Source: a bacterium
Lineage (GTDB): Bacteria > Elusimicrobiota > Elusimicrobia > UBA1565 > UBA9628
DNA length: 12,589 nucleotides
Direction of reading: 5' to 3'
NCBI GenBank assembly: GCA_021796015.1
Contig: JAJYOT010000052.1
Location: 1-12,589, forward strand
The translations under genes were made by a program, and so were the position numbers. Each line of letters begins with the position of its first letter. Within the stretch, counting starts at the first letter, position 1. The notes beneath the pieces were generated by a model. The model made no database searches and had not been told where the DNA came from. It saw nothing but the letters and a program-made list of their open reading frames with translations. Below, in pieces: positions 6,019-12,589 of this stretch.

Positions 6019-6635
6019 GAGACTAAAGAAAAGTTTTTCACTTTTTCGAGAAAAATTTTCGCGACCGTCTCTTGAATTTTTTTCATGGGAACGGTTTTTT
6101 TTGTCAAATCTTGAATGCTTGAAAGGGCCTCCGGCTCAAGCTTGCAGGGATAAATGGCGGAAAAAGGTTTTAAGTCGCAATCGACATTGAGAGAAAAGCC
6201 GTGATAGGAAATTCCATTTTTAACCGCGATCCCCAACGAAGCCACTTTTTTATTTTGACACCAAACCCCGGTTAAACCCTTGACGGTCGTCCCTTTGAGG
6301 CCGAAAGCTTCGAGAGACTCAATCAAAATTTCTTCCAACAAGCGCAGATAACCCCGAACCTTTAGGCCAAGACCGGATAAATCGAGAATCGGATATCCCA
6401 CCAACTGCCCCGGACCGTGGTAGGTCCAATCTCCGCCGCGTTCGATGAGATAAGCCGGATGGGGAAGAAAAGGGGGTTGAGAAGTTCTGGATGAAATTCC
6501 GCGCGTATAAACCGGCGGATGCTCTAAAAGGAGAAGCGTGTCCGGAATCAGGCCTTGTTTTCTTTGCTGAACCAAGTCGCGCTGAATATCCCAAGCCTTT
6601 GAATAATCCAAAAGCCCGAGAAAGCGGACGTCCAC
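6015..6635 (-). CDS. lipB: Octanoyl-[ACP]:protein N-octanoyltransferase LipB
   Basis: Transfers octanoate from acyl carrier protein to the lipoyl-domain lysine of 2-oxoacid dehydrogenase E2 subunits; LipA then inserts sulfur. From GTG 6635 the protein has 206 residues, close to the family norm. Visible motifs are RGGDWTYHGPGQLVGYPILDL (about 66-86), GVW with KKVASLGI (catalytic-type Lys130), YHGFSLNV (144-151) and the nucleophile Cys164 in AIYPCK. Most relatives have Gly after that cysteine, and here it is Lys165. The frame extends upstream to 6818, but that stretch lies inside lpdA and does not resemble LipB. VDVRFLG at 6635 matches the family N-terminus. The GTG lies 4 nt past the lpdA stop without a clear Shine-Dalgarno site, so it is probably translated by reinitiation. 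Its place behind E2 and E3 fits its role in lipoylating that E2. Confidence 0.93.
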   Translation of the reverse strand: MDVRFLGLLDYSKAWDIQRDLVQQRKQGLIPDTLLLLEHPPVYTRGISSRTSQPPFLPHPAYLIERGGDWTYHGPGQLVGYPILDLSGLGLKVRGYLRLLEEILIESLEAFGLKGTTVKGLTGVWCQNKKVASLGIAVKNGISYHGFSLNVDCDLKPFSAIYPCKLEPEALSSIQDLTKKTVPMKKIQETVAKIFLEKVKNFSLVS

Positions 6636-6639
6636 AAAA

Positions 6640-8046
6640 TTAGGCGGTTTTAGCCAAGATATGAATGGCTTCGCCCAAGGCCGCTTCCGCCGCTTCTTGA
6701 AAAGCCTCGGAGAGAGTCGGATGCGGATGAATCGTTCCCGCGACATCCTCGATCGTCGCCCCCATTTTAATCGCCAAGGAAGCCTCGCCGATAAGATCCG
6801 AGGCGTGGGGACCGACAAAGCCCGCGCCCAAAATCCGGTGATCGGACTTATCCGCGATCACTTTGACAAAGCCTTCCGCTTGGCGGACGGCTTGCGCTCT
6901 TCCCGAAGCGGTGAAGGGAAATCGTCCGACCAAAACCGGGACGTTTTTGGCTTTGAGTTCGGCCTCGGTCGCGCCGATATAGGATATTTCAGGATCGGTA
7001 AAGACCGCCCAAGGAACTTCTCCCCGGGACTCGGAAGAAAAACCGGCAATGTTTAAGGCCGCTAAAATCGCCTCGCGGGAAGCTTTATGCGCCAAATACG
7101 GAGCGCCCACGACATCCCCCGCCGCGTAAATATGAGGAACATTGGTCGCAAATTTTTCATCAACCCGAATATGCCCTTTCGCATCGGTTGCAACTCCGCA
7201 AGCCTCAAGGCCCAGGTTTTTAGTGACCGGAGCGCGGCCGACCGTCACCAAGACTTTTTCGGCCTCGACCGTTTTAATTCCTTGGGCCGTTTCAATCTCA
7301 ACCTGAAGGGTCGAGCCTAAATCTTGATAGGATTTCGCTTTCGCTTGGAGAATGACCTCCACCCCGAGTTTTTGAAGCTTGCGCACGACCGGAGTCGTAA
7401 AGTCGGCGTCGATACCGGGGAGAATCTGAGGCATGAACTCGACCACGGTCACTTTCGCGCCCAACTTCGCGAAAACAGTCCCAAGCTCAAGACCGATGAC
7501 TCCGGCCCCGATGACCAAAAGGCTTTTGGGGGCTGCCGTCAAATCTAAGGCTTCTTTAGAACTGATGATTTTGTTCCCATCAAAAGGAAAATTAGGAAGA
7601 GAAATAGGCCGTGTCCCCGTGGTAATCAAGGCGTGCTGAAAATGAACGTTTTCTTCTCCAGAAGCGCTTTTAACCGAGGCCGAATGTTCTCCAGTAAAAA
7701 CGACCTCTCCGGTCATCAAGGTCGCCCCGCGTCCTTTCGTCAAAGCGGAAACGCCCCGGTTGAGCCCTCCCACCAATTGTCCCTTCCAAGATTGCACCTT
7801 GGCCCAATCCAGGGAAATTTCTCCGGCGTTAAGCCCGGCCGCGGCGGAATTTTTGGCTTCGTAAAACTGGGAGGCCGAGTAAATAAGGGCTTTGGAGGGA
7901 ATACAGCCGTAGTTCAAGCATTCCCCGCCAAGATTTTTGTCCTTATCGACTAAAAGAACCTTTTTGCCGAGTTGCCCTAATTTAATGGTCCCGACATATC
8001 CTCCGGGCCCAGCGCCGACGACCAAAACTTCCGTTTCGATAGGCAT
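6640..8046 (-). CDS. lpdA: Dihydrolipoyl dehydrogenase (E3)
   Basis: A 468-residue flavoprotein that re-oxidises the dihydrolipoyl group of E2 and passes electrons through FAD and a redox disulfide to NAD+. Features in order: FAD-binding VVGAGPGGYVG (9-19), redox-active Cys43 and Cys48 in GGECLNYGCIPSK, an NAD-binding glycine motif VIGAGVIGLELG in the middle of the protein, the second FAD motif YAAGDV, and the catalytic His442 and Glu447 in HPHPTLSE near the C-terminus. The length is typical. The ATG has a Shine-Dalgarno GGAG 7 nt upstream and follows the E2 stop by 12 nt, so E2 and E3 are co-transcribed. Together with E2 it serves a pyruvate, branched-chain or other 2-oxoacid dehydrogenase complex. 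Confidence 0.96.
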   Translation of the reverse strand: MPIETEVLVVGAGPGGYVGTIKLGQLGKKVLLVDKDKNLGGECLNYGCIPSKALIYSASQFYEAKNSAAAGLNAGEISLDWAKVQSWKGQLVGGLNRGVSALTKGRGATLMTGEVVFTGEHSASVKSASGEENVHFQHALITTGTRPISLPNFPFDGNKIISSKEALDLTAAPKSLLVIGAGVIGLELGTVFAKLGAKVTVVEFMPQILPGIDADFTTPVVRKLQKLGVEVILQAKAKSYQDLGSTLQVEIETAQGIKTVEAEKVLVTVGRAPVTKNLGLEACGVATDAKGHIRVDEKFATNVPHIYAAGDVVGAPYLAHKASREAILAALNIAGFSSESRGEVPWAVFTDPEISYIGATEAELKAKNVPVLVGRFPFTASGRAQAVRQAEGFVKVIADKSDHRILGAGFVGPHASDLIGEASLAIKMGATIEDVAGTIHPHPTLSEAFQEAAEAALGEAIHILAKTA

Positions 8047-8053
8047 GGAGAGT

Positions 8054-8057
8054 CTCC
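8054..8057 (-). promoter_or_regulatory. Ribosome binding site of lpdA
   Basis: GGAG on the minus strand, 7 nt before the lpdA ATG, inside the 12-nt gap after the E2 stop. It shows that classical Shine-Dalgarno initiation is used within this operon. Confidence 0.7.
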
Positions 8058-8058
8058 G

Positions 8059-9246
8059 TTAAATCAAAGTGCGCGGGTTTTCCAGATGCTTGACGAAGGT
8101 GTTCATGAACATCGCCGCTTGCGCGCCGTCGGTAATGCGGTGATCGAAAGAAAGAATGAAGTTGGCCATTTTTCTGATTTCGATCTTACCATCCCGAGCG
8201 ACGGGACGATCTTGTATTTTCATCACTCCCAAAATCGCGACTTCCGGGAAATTAATAATCGGAGTCGCGAACAGCCCGCCCAAGGGGCCGATGTTGGTGA
8301 TCGTAAACGTTCCCCCCTGCATTTCGGAAATCTCCAAGCGGTTAGCGCGCGCTTTCTCGGCCAAACGCTCGATCTCGGCGGCCAAGCCCCAAATGTCCAT
8401 GTTCCCCGCGTCTTTCACCACCGGGACGACGAGCCCTTGATCGGCGGAGACCGCGATTCCAATATTATAGGAACGCTTTTCGATGATGACCCCTTCCGCT
8501 TCATTTAAGGTCGCGTTAAACATCGGGAATTCCGGGAAGGTTTTAATCAAAGCTTTGATGATGAAAGGAAGATAAGTCAGTTTTACAGTGCGCTGAGCCG
8601 CTTCTTTTTTCATGTCTTCCCGCAATTGAACCAGCGCGCTGAAATCCGCCTCTTCCATATGGGCCACATGGGGAATTTTTTTCCAGCTCTCGGACATTTT
8701 ATCCGCGATTTTTCTTCGGATTCCGGTAAAGGGAATTTTGATATCGGAAGACGAAGCCGCGGGTGAAGAAGAAGTCTTAGAAGCCCCATTCGCCGAATTG
8801 CGGACGTCAATTTCCGTCACCCGTCCGCCAGGGCCGGTTCCCTTGATCGCCGTGATATCCACGCCTAAATCCTTGGCCAGTTTACGAACAGCCGGCGTCG
8901 CGCTAACCGAAGCCTCCGCCGGTTTTTCCGCGACCGCGACCGAACTTTTGACTTCCTTAGACGCCGAAGCCGCGACGGAATGAGAGGAAGCCGTTCCAGA
9001 ACCGGAACCCTCGACTTCAAAAATGACTAGCGGCGCGTGAACTTGAACTTTTTCGCCGGGTTTAGCCATGAGCTTCGTCACTTTCCCGGTTTTGGGGCTG
9101 GGAATTTCCACTTCCGCCTTGTCCGTCAAAACGTTGCAGAGAGGCTCGTTTTCCTTCACTGATTGGCCTTCTTGAACATGCCACTTAACGACTTCCCCTT
9201 CGGTTAAACCTTCTCCAATATCCGGCAATTTAAACTCGTAATTCAT
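8059..9246 (-). CDS. 2-oxoacid dehydrogenase E2 (dihydrolipoyl acyltransferase)
   Basis: A 395-residue core enzyme of a 2-oxoacid dehydrogenase complex; it accepts the acyl group from E1 on lipoate and passes it to coenzyme A. Domain order: one lipoyl domain (about 1-78) with the lipoylated Lys43 in TDKAEVEIPSP; an Ala/Ser/Val-rich flexible linker (80-115); a peripheral-subunit binding domain (about 117-150, TPAVRKLAKDLGVD and GTGPGGRV) that docks E1 or E3; a second Ser/Ala linker; and the catalytic domain (about 170-395) with SFDHRITDG, where His369 and Asp373 are catalytic. A strong Shine-Dalgarno GGAGG is 6 nt upstream. E3 and LipB follow in the same operon. No E1 gene is in the window, so whether the substrate is pyruvate, a branched-chain 2-oxoacid or 2-oxoglutarate cannot be decided. 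The single lipoyl domain and overall architecture favour pyruvate or branched-chain types. Confidence 0.93.
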   Translation of the reverse strand: MNYEFKLPDIGEGLTEGEVVKWHVQEGQSVKENEPLCNVLTDKAEVEIPSPKTGKVTKLMAKPGEKVQVHAPLVIFEVEGSGSGTASSHSVAASASKEVKSSVAVAEKPAEASVSATPAVRKLAKDLGVDITAIKGTGPGGRVTEIDVRNSANGASKTSSSPAASSSDIKIPFTGIRRKIADKMSESWKKIPHVAHMEEADFSALVQLREDMKKEAAQRTVKLTYLPFIIKALIKTFPEFPMFNATLNEAEGVIIEKRSYNIGIAVSADQGLVVPVVKDAGNMDIWGLAAEIERLAEKARANRLEISEMQGGTFTITNIGPLGGLFATPIINFPEVAILGVMKIQDRPVARDGKIEIRKMANFILSFDHRITDGAQAAMFMNTFVKHLENPRTLI

Positions 9247-9252
9247 GACATT

Positions 9253-9257
9253 CCTCC
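9253..9257 (-). promoter_or_regulatory. Ribosome binding site of the E2 gene
   Basis: GGAGG on the minus strand with 6 nt to the ATG at 9246. It fixes the start, which also coincides with the beginning of the lipoyl domain. Confidence 0.8.
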
Positions 9258-9281
9258 GCTTAAAAAATCCCTGACGGGTTC

Positions 9282-9310
9282 ATTCTATCAATTGTCCAAC
9301 CCCTCTTCAA
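9282..9310 (-). promoter_or_regulatory. Promoter candidate for the E2-lpdA-lipB-lysC operon
   Basis: TTGAAG (9310-9305) and TAGAAT (9287-9282) on the minus strand are 17 nt apart and match consensus at 4 and 5 of 6 positions. The -35 lies 2 nt beyond the stop codon of the aldo/keto reductase gene. Transcription would begin near 9275, leaving a leader of about 29 nt that contains the GGAGG site. The operon could therefore be read independently of the aldo/keto reductase. Confidence 0.55.
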
Positions 9311-9312
9311 AA

Positions 9313-10299
9313 TCAGCGATTGACCGCCTGCATGGCCTGGGCCGCGTAGCGCGGGCCGGCCGTTACTCCCTTGGGGATGAGTTGATCGATGGTTTTAAGT
9401 TCCTGTTCGGTAAAAGAAACCTTAAGCGCCCCGAGATTTTCTTCCAAACGAGAGAGATTTCGAACTCCGAAAATGGGAATAATGTCTTCTCCCTGGGCCC
9501 GAACCCAGGCCAAGGCGAGTTGAGCCGGCGTCGCGCTTTTCTTTTTGGCCAAGGATTCGATCTGCTTGACTAAATCGAGATTCTTGTAAAAGTTTTCTCC
9601 CTGAAAACGCGGGTGCGCCCTTCGGTAATCGTCTTGAGCGAAATCTTCCGGCGATTTGAAGCGCCCGGTCAAAAACCCGCGACCCAAAGGACTATAGGCC
9701 ACAAAACCGATTCCCAGTTTTCGGACGGTTTTTAAAATCTCGTCTTCCGGGTCTCGGGTCCACAGGGAATATTCCGATTGAAGGGCGGCAATCGGATGAG
9801 TGCGGTGAGCTCTTTCAATGGTTTTAGCCGCCGCTTCGGATAAACCCAGATGACGAACCTTTCCCGCCTTGACGAGATCCGCCATCGCCCCCACCGTATC
9901 TTCAATGGGAACATTAGGGTCGACTCGGTGCTGGTAGTAGAGATCGATCGCCTCCACTCCCAGCCTTTGAAGGGAGGCGTCGCAGCATTTCTTGACGTAT
10001 TCCGGACGTCCGTTGACCCCTAAAAATTTTCCGTCTTCGCTTCTCTGATTTCCGAACTTGGTCGCTAAAACCGCTTGATCGCGGCGGCCTTTGAGGGCTT
10101 TTCCAACCAAAATTTCATTTTTAAACGGGCCGTACATATCGGCGGTGTCTATAAAATTCATTCCTAAATCAATCGACTTTTGGATGACTTGAATCGATTG
10201 GTTTTCATCCGCCGGTCCGTAAAAATCGGACATCCCCATGCAGCCCAGCCCCATTTCCGAAACCTTAAGCCCTTCTTTCCCTAATAAAACCTGTTTCAT
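9313..10299 (-). CDS. Aldo/keto reductase
   Basis: A 328-residue (beta/alpha)8 NADPH-dependent oxidoreductase that reduces aldehydes or ketones; the natural substrate is unknown. The N-terminus ([19 protein letters not shown]) is typical of the AKR group with monomeric or octameric soluble enzymes. The catalytic tetrad is visible as Asp51 and Tyr56 in FIDTADMYG, Lys81 in LATKFG and His124 in YYQHRVD. The cofactor-binding segment near the C-terminus reads [17 protein letters not shown], where many relatives have IPGTR. The length is normal and the frame intact. ATG 10299 has GGGAGG 4 nt upstream. It is divergent from the TauE-like gene and lies 66 nt upstream of E2; read-through into the E2 operon is possible, but that operon appears to have its own promoter. 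Confidence 0.94.
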   Translation of the reverse strand: MKQVLLGKEGLKVSEMGLGCMGMSDFYGPADENQSIQVIQKSIDLGMNFIDTADMYGPFKNEILVGKALKGRRDQAVLATKFGNQRSEDGKFLGVNGRPEYVKKCCDASLQRLGVEAIDLYYQHRVDPNVPIEDTVGAMADLVKAGKVRHLGLSEAAAKTIERAHRTHPIAALQSEYSLWTRDPEDEILKTVRKLGIGFVAYSPLGRGFLTGRFKSPEDFAQDDYRRAHPRFQGENFYKNLDLVKQIESLAKKKSATPAQLALAWVRAQGEDIIPIFGVRNLSRLEENLGALKVSFTEQELKTIDQLIPKGVTAGPRYAAQAMQAVNR

Positions 10300-10303
10300 A
10301 ATG

Positions 10304-10309
10304 CCTCCC
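10304..10309 (-). promoter_or_regulatory. Ribosome binding site of the aldo/keto reductase gene
   Basis: GGGAGG on the minus strand, 4 nt before the ATG at 10299. The spacing is at the short end, but the complementarity to 16S rRNA is strong. Confidence 0.7.
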
Positions 10310-10323
10310 TTAAATTAATTTAA
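10310..10323. repeat. 14-bp perfect palindrome in a divergent promoter region
   Basis: TTAAATTAATTTAA reads the same on both strands. It lies next to the Shine-Dalgarno site of the aldo/keto reductase and about 20 bp upstream of the TauE-like -10. It may contain the minus-strand -10 (TTAAAT or TAAATT) or serve as an operator controlling both genes. Its pure AT composition makes chance palindromy more likely than for a mixed sequence. Confidence 0.45.
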
Positions 10324-10341
10324 AACTCGCTCCTTCCCCTA

Positions 10342-10350
10342 TGATAAAAT
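10342..10350 (+). promoter_or_regulatory. Extended -10 promoter element of the TauE-like gene
   Basis: TGATAAAAT (10342-10350) fits TGn plus a near-consensus -10 (5 of 6) and ends 5 nt before the GTG start at 10356. Extended -10 promoters need little or no -35, and none is apparent. Transcription would begin at about the GTG itself, giving a leaderless message. Confidence 0.55.
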
Positions 10351-10355
10351 AGTTC

Positions 10356-11147
10356 GTGGCCTTAATTCATCATCACTCATCTCAGTTCGCCTATTACGTC
10401 TTGGCTTCCTTCATAGGCGCGGGGGTCGGATTTTTATCCGGTCTCTTTGGGAAAGGCGGCAGCGCGATTACGACGCCCTTATTGCGCGTCATTCTTCACA
10501 CCCCGAGATTTTTTGCCTTGGCCTCGCCTTTGCCGGCGACCTTGCCGACCACCGCTTCCGCCTCTTGGGCTTACCGAGGCCAAGACCTCGTCGATTGGAA
10601 CGCCGTTTCAGTCACTTGCCTTTGGGGAATTCCGGCCACGATAATAGGATCTTGGGCCAGCAGCCGGGTGGGAGGACATTTTTTAATGCTCCTTACAGCG
10701 GTCTTCATCACGTATTTAGGAGCCAATCTCTTATGGCGGGGAGAGCATGAGAAGCAAGAAGGTATTTCACGTACCGACCCCTCTCATCGTCGGAAACTGG
10801 CCGCCATCGCCATCGGAGTCGGTTTTTTGTCCGGGCTCCTCGCCAACGCCGGGGGAGTTCTTTACGGGCCGCTGTTTATCAGTTGGATCGATATGCCCAC
10901 GAAAAAAGCGCTTGCCACTTCCCTCATTGTTTCTTGCTTTCTCGCTGTCCCGGGAACCCTCGCGCATTGGTATTTGGGTCATATTGATTGGGTTTTGGTC
11001 TTGGCTCTCTCTATCGCGACCATCCCCATGTCTTATCTGGGAGCCGAATACGCGCTTAAAATGAAAAGCAAATCTCTTCTTAAACTCTACGGGAGCGCCC
11101 TGACTCTCTTCGGTTTGTACGATCTCATTCACACGCTCAGGCATTAA
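10356..11147 (+). CDS. TauE/SafE-family (DUF81) membrane permease
   Basis: A 263-residue polytopic inner-membrane protein with about seven to eight hydrophobic helices. The family includes exporters of sulfite, sulfoacetate and other small organic anions, so a sulfur-anion or related substrate is plausible but not shown. An internal duplication is visible: GFLSGLFGKGGSAITTPL (25-42) and GFLSGLLANAGGVLYGPL (156-173), the paired Gly-rich motifs that define the family. A hydrophilic loop (about 128-147, with EHEKQEG and DPSHRRK) separates the halves. The start is GTG 10356: an in-frame ATG at 10341 is followed by TAG at 10350, and no other Met occurs before residue 111. No Shine-Dalgarno site precedes it. 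It overlaps serS tail to tail by 4 nt and is divergent from the aldo/keto reductase. Confidence 0.85.
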   Translation: MALIHHHSSQFAYYVLASFIGAGVGFLSGLFGKGGSAITTPLLRVILHTPRFFALASPLPATLPTTASASWAYRGQDLVDWNAVSVTCLWGIPATIIGSWASSRVGGHFLMLLTAVFITYLGANLLWRGEHEKQEGISRTDPSHRRKLAAIAIGVGFLSGLLANAGGVLYGPLFISWIDMPTKKALATSLIVSCFLAVPGTLAHWYLGHIDWVLVLALSIATIPMSYLGAEYALKMKSKSLLKLYGSALTLFGLYDLIHTLRH

Positions 11148-12451
11148 ACGGTCAAGCGCTCAAACCCGGCGTAGGAAACCAAGGCCTTGGGTAAAAGAAC
11201 GGAACCGTCTTTTTGCTGGAAGTTTTCCAAAATCGCGGCGAAAAGGCGGCCGATGGCGACTCCGCTTCCGTTTAAGGTATGAACAAACTCCGGAGAGGCT
11301 TTGGGATTTCTTCTAAACCGGGCGTTCATCCGCCGCGCCTGGAAATCTCCGCAGTCGGAGCAAGAAGAAATCTCCCGGTATTTTTGTTCGGAGGGCATCC
11401 AGACTTCCAAATCGTAGGTTTTTCTTGAAGCAAACCCCAAATCTCCGGTGCAAAGCTCGATAATCCGATAGGGAATTTCCAGAGTTTTTAAAACCCTTTC
11501 CGCGTCCTCGGTCAAAGATTCCAAAGCCGACAAGGAATCCTCGGGTTTGGTAATCCAAACCAGTTCGACCTTGTCGAATTGATGATTGCGAATAAGCCCT
11601 CGAACGTCTTTTCCGTAAGAGCCGGCCTCTTGGCGAAAACAAGGGGTATAGGCCGTCATTTTTAGCGGCAAGGATTCCGCGGGCAAAATTTCATCCCGAA
11701 TGAGATTAGTCAAGGGCACTTCGGCGGTCGGAATCAGATACATATCCCCGGGGCTTAGAGAATTTTCTTTTCCCGGAGCTTCCAAATGATAAAGATCTTC
11801 CTTGAATTTTGGGAGTTGACCGGTCCCTTCCAGAATTTCTGGTTTAACCAAGTAAGGCGGCCAAACTTCCTCATATCCGGCCTTTTGGTGAAGATCCAGC
11901 GCAAAAGACATAAGAGCCCTCATGAGCCTTGACCCCGCGCCACGCCAAAGCGAAAAGCGCGATCCCGAGAGTTTAGAAGCCGCGGGGAAATCCAAAATTC
12001 CCAATTTTTCTCCGATCGTTTGGTGATCGAGCGCTTTAAAATCAAGGGGAGCGGGTTTTTGGCCGAAACGAACCGGACGATTATCCTCCTCGTTTTTTCC
12101 ATGGGGCACGCTCTCATGCGGCAAATTCGGCAAACTCAAGAATGTTTCTTTAAGAGGAGAGTTCAAGGCCGCCAAGGATTTTTCTTTTTCCTCCATCGTG
12201 GATTTAAGAAGCCCCACTTCCTCAAGCAGTTTTTTCGCTTCGTCTTCGGCGCCGGAAGCCTTCGCTTTTCCCACCGATTGAGACAAGGCGTTTCGTTTCG
12301 CGCGCAAGGTTTCGACTTCCTGCAAAAGAGCCCGGTGATCGGAATCAATTTTAATCGCCGATTCTAAATTGGAAACGTATCGCTCGCTGCGGGAACGCAA
12401 CGAGTCTAAAACTTTATCCGGGGTTTTTCTTAAAAGCGCGGGGTCAATCAT
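11144..12451 (-). CDS. serS: Seryl-tRNA synthetase
   Basis: Charges tRNA-Ser (and tRNA-Sec where present) with serine; a class II aminoacyl-tRNA synthetase acting as a cytoplasmic dimer. It has 435 residues, the usual length. Residues about 28-105 form the long antiparallel coiled-coil arm that contacts the tRNA. The catalytic core shows TAEVPLTN (242-249), motif 2 with FRQEAGSYGKDVRGLIRNHQF (starting at 272), the signature EISSCSDCGDFQARR (360-374) and motif 3 GSGVAIGRLFAAILEN (395-410). ATG 12451 has AAGG and GGAG upstream and overlaps the stop of the preceding gene by 1 nt (TAATG), so the two are co-transcribed. The 3' end overlaps the TauE-like gene by 4 nt. Confidence 0.97.
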   Translation of the reverse strand: MIDPALLRKTPDKVLDSLRSRSERYVSNLESAIKIDSDHRALLQEVETLRAKRNALSQSVGKAKASGAEDEAKKLLEEVGLLKSTMEEKEKSLAALNSPLKETFLSLPNLPHESVPHGKNEEDNRPVRFGQKPAPLDFKALDHQTIGEKLGILDFPAASKLSGSRFSLWRGAGSRLMRALMSFALDLHQKAGYEEVWPPYLVKPEILEGTGQLPKFKEDLYHLEAPGKENSLSPGDMYLIPTAEVPLTNLIRDEILPAESLPLKMTAYTPCFRQEAGSYGKDVRGLIRNHQFDKVELVWITKPEDSLSALESLTEDAERVLKTLEIPYRIIELCTGDLGFASRKTYDLEVWMPSEQKYREISSCSDCGDFQARRMNARFRRNPKASPEFVHTLNGSGVAIGRLFAAILENFQQKDGSVLLPKALVSYAGFERLTV

Positions 12452-12589
12452 TACCTTGTCTCCAATTCGGGAGTTTTTTCTGCGACATTTAAAACCGACT
12501 GCGTCGTTTTAAGGGCCGAGTCCTCCCCTTGTCTCGGCTCCACCATGACTTCCATCTTAATCTTGCCGGGCCTCCAACCTTCCAAGGCC
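12451..12589 (-). CDS. 3' end of an unidentified gene upstream of serS (partial)
   Basis: A minus-strand frame enters from the right edge and ends with TAA at 12453-12451, giving 45 residues. It starts ALEGWRPGKIKMEV and ends EKTPELETR. It is charged, with many Glu, Lys and Thr residues and no membrane segment, and looks like a flexible C-terminal tail. The 1-nt TAATG overlap with serS makes it a likely co-translated neighbour and supports the frame. The family cannot be recognised from this fragment. Confidence 0.6.
   Translation of the reverse strand, partial: ALEGWRPGKIKMEVMVEPRQGEDSALKTTQSVLNVAEKTPELETR
12454..12463 (-). promoter_or_regulatory. Ribosome binding site of serS
   Basis: On the minus strand GGAG (12463-12460) and AAGG (12457-12454) lie 8 and 2 nt before the ATG at 12451, inside the end of the upstream gene. 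GGAG is at the more usual distance. Confidence 0.6.

Noticed and set aside
6636..6818. A longer LipB starting at 6818
   Set aside because: The added 61 residues are an Arg-rich out-of-frame reading of the lpdA 3' end with no LipB similarity. GTG 6635 aligns with the family start.
9265..9276. A possible hairpin plus T-run terminator between the aldo/keto reductase and E2 genes
   Set aside because: The stem is only 3 bp (CCC/GGG) before the T-run on the minus strand, and it lies downstream of the likely E2 promoter, so it is too weak to call.

Overview
The window reads as a compact bacterial chromosome segment of moderate GC. It is mostly housekeeping metabolism with a few accessory genes between. 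Two proteins carry Sec-type signal peptides and the enzyme families are bacterial. I cannot place the organism with confidence; a diderm from a little-studied phylum (an Elusimicrobiota- or Omnitrophota-like lineage) is only a guess. Nearly every base is coding. The longest gene-free stretches are 747-906 and 3197-3307, and both are promoter regions. No tRNA, rRNA, CRISPR array, insertion sequence or convincing intrinsic terminator was seen.

Layout from left to right: the 3' end of an unknown + strand gene (1-89); a minus-strand VapBC-type toxin-antitoxin pair (100-746); a + strand secreted protein of unknown function (907-1968); a minus-strand RhlE-like DEAD-box RNA helicase (1973-3196); a + strand secreted protein with a C-terminal C39/papain-like cysteine peptidase domain (3308-5041); a minus-strand block of dihydrolipoyl acyltransferase (E2), dihydrolipoyl dehydrogenase (E3), octanoyltransferase LipB and a short aspartate kinase (9246 down to 5038), preceded by an aldo/keto reductase (10299-9313); a + strand TauE/SafE-family membrane protein (10356-11147); and minus-strand seryl-tRNA synthetase (12451-11144), overlapped by 1 nt with the 3' end of an unidentified upstream gene.

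The E2-E3-LipB genes form a functional group. E2 carries a lipoyl lysine, E3 re-oxidises the dihydrolipoyl arm, and LipB supplies the octanoyl precursor of lipoate. The E1 subunits and LipA are not in the window. Aspartate kinase is joined to this group by a 4-nt ATGA overlap with lipB, and it appears to lack one of the two ACT regulatory domains.

Two patterns run through the window. First, five genes that begin a transcript have a -10-like element only 5-9 nt upstream of the start codon and no Shine-Dalgarno sequence, so they look leaderless. Genes inside operons, and those behind the E2 and aldo/keto reductase leaders, mostly have clear Shine-Dalgarno sites. Second, all four convergent gene pairs end within 10 nt of each other, and two of them share a TTAA in which both TAA stop codons overlap.
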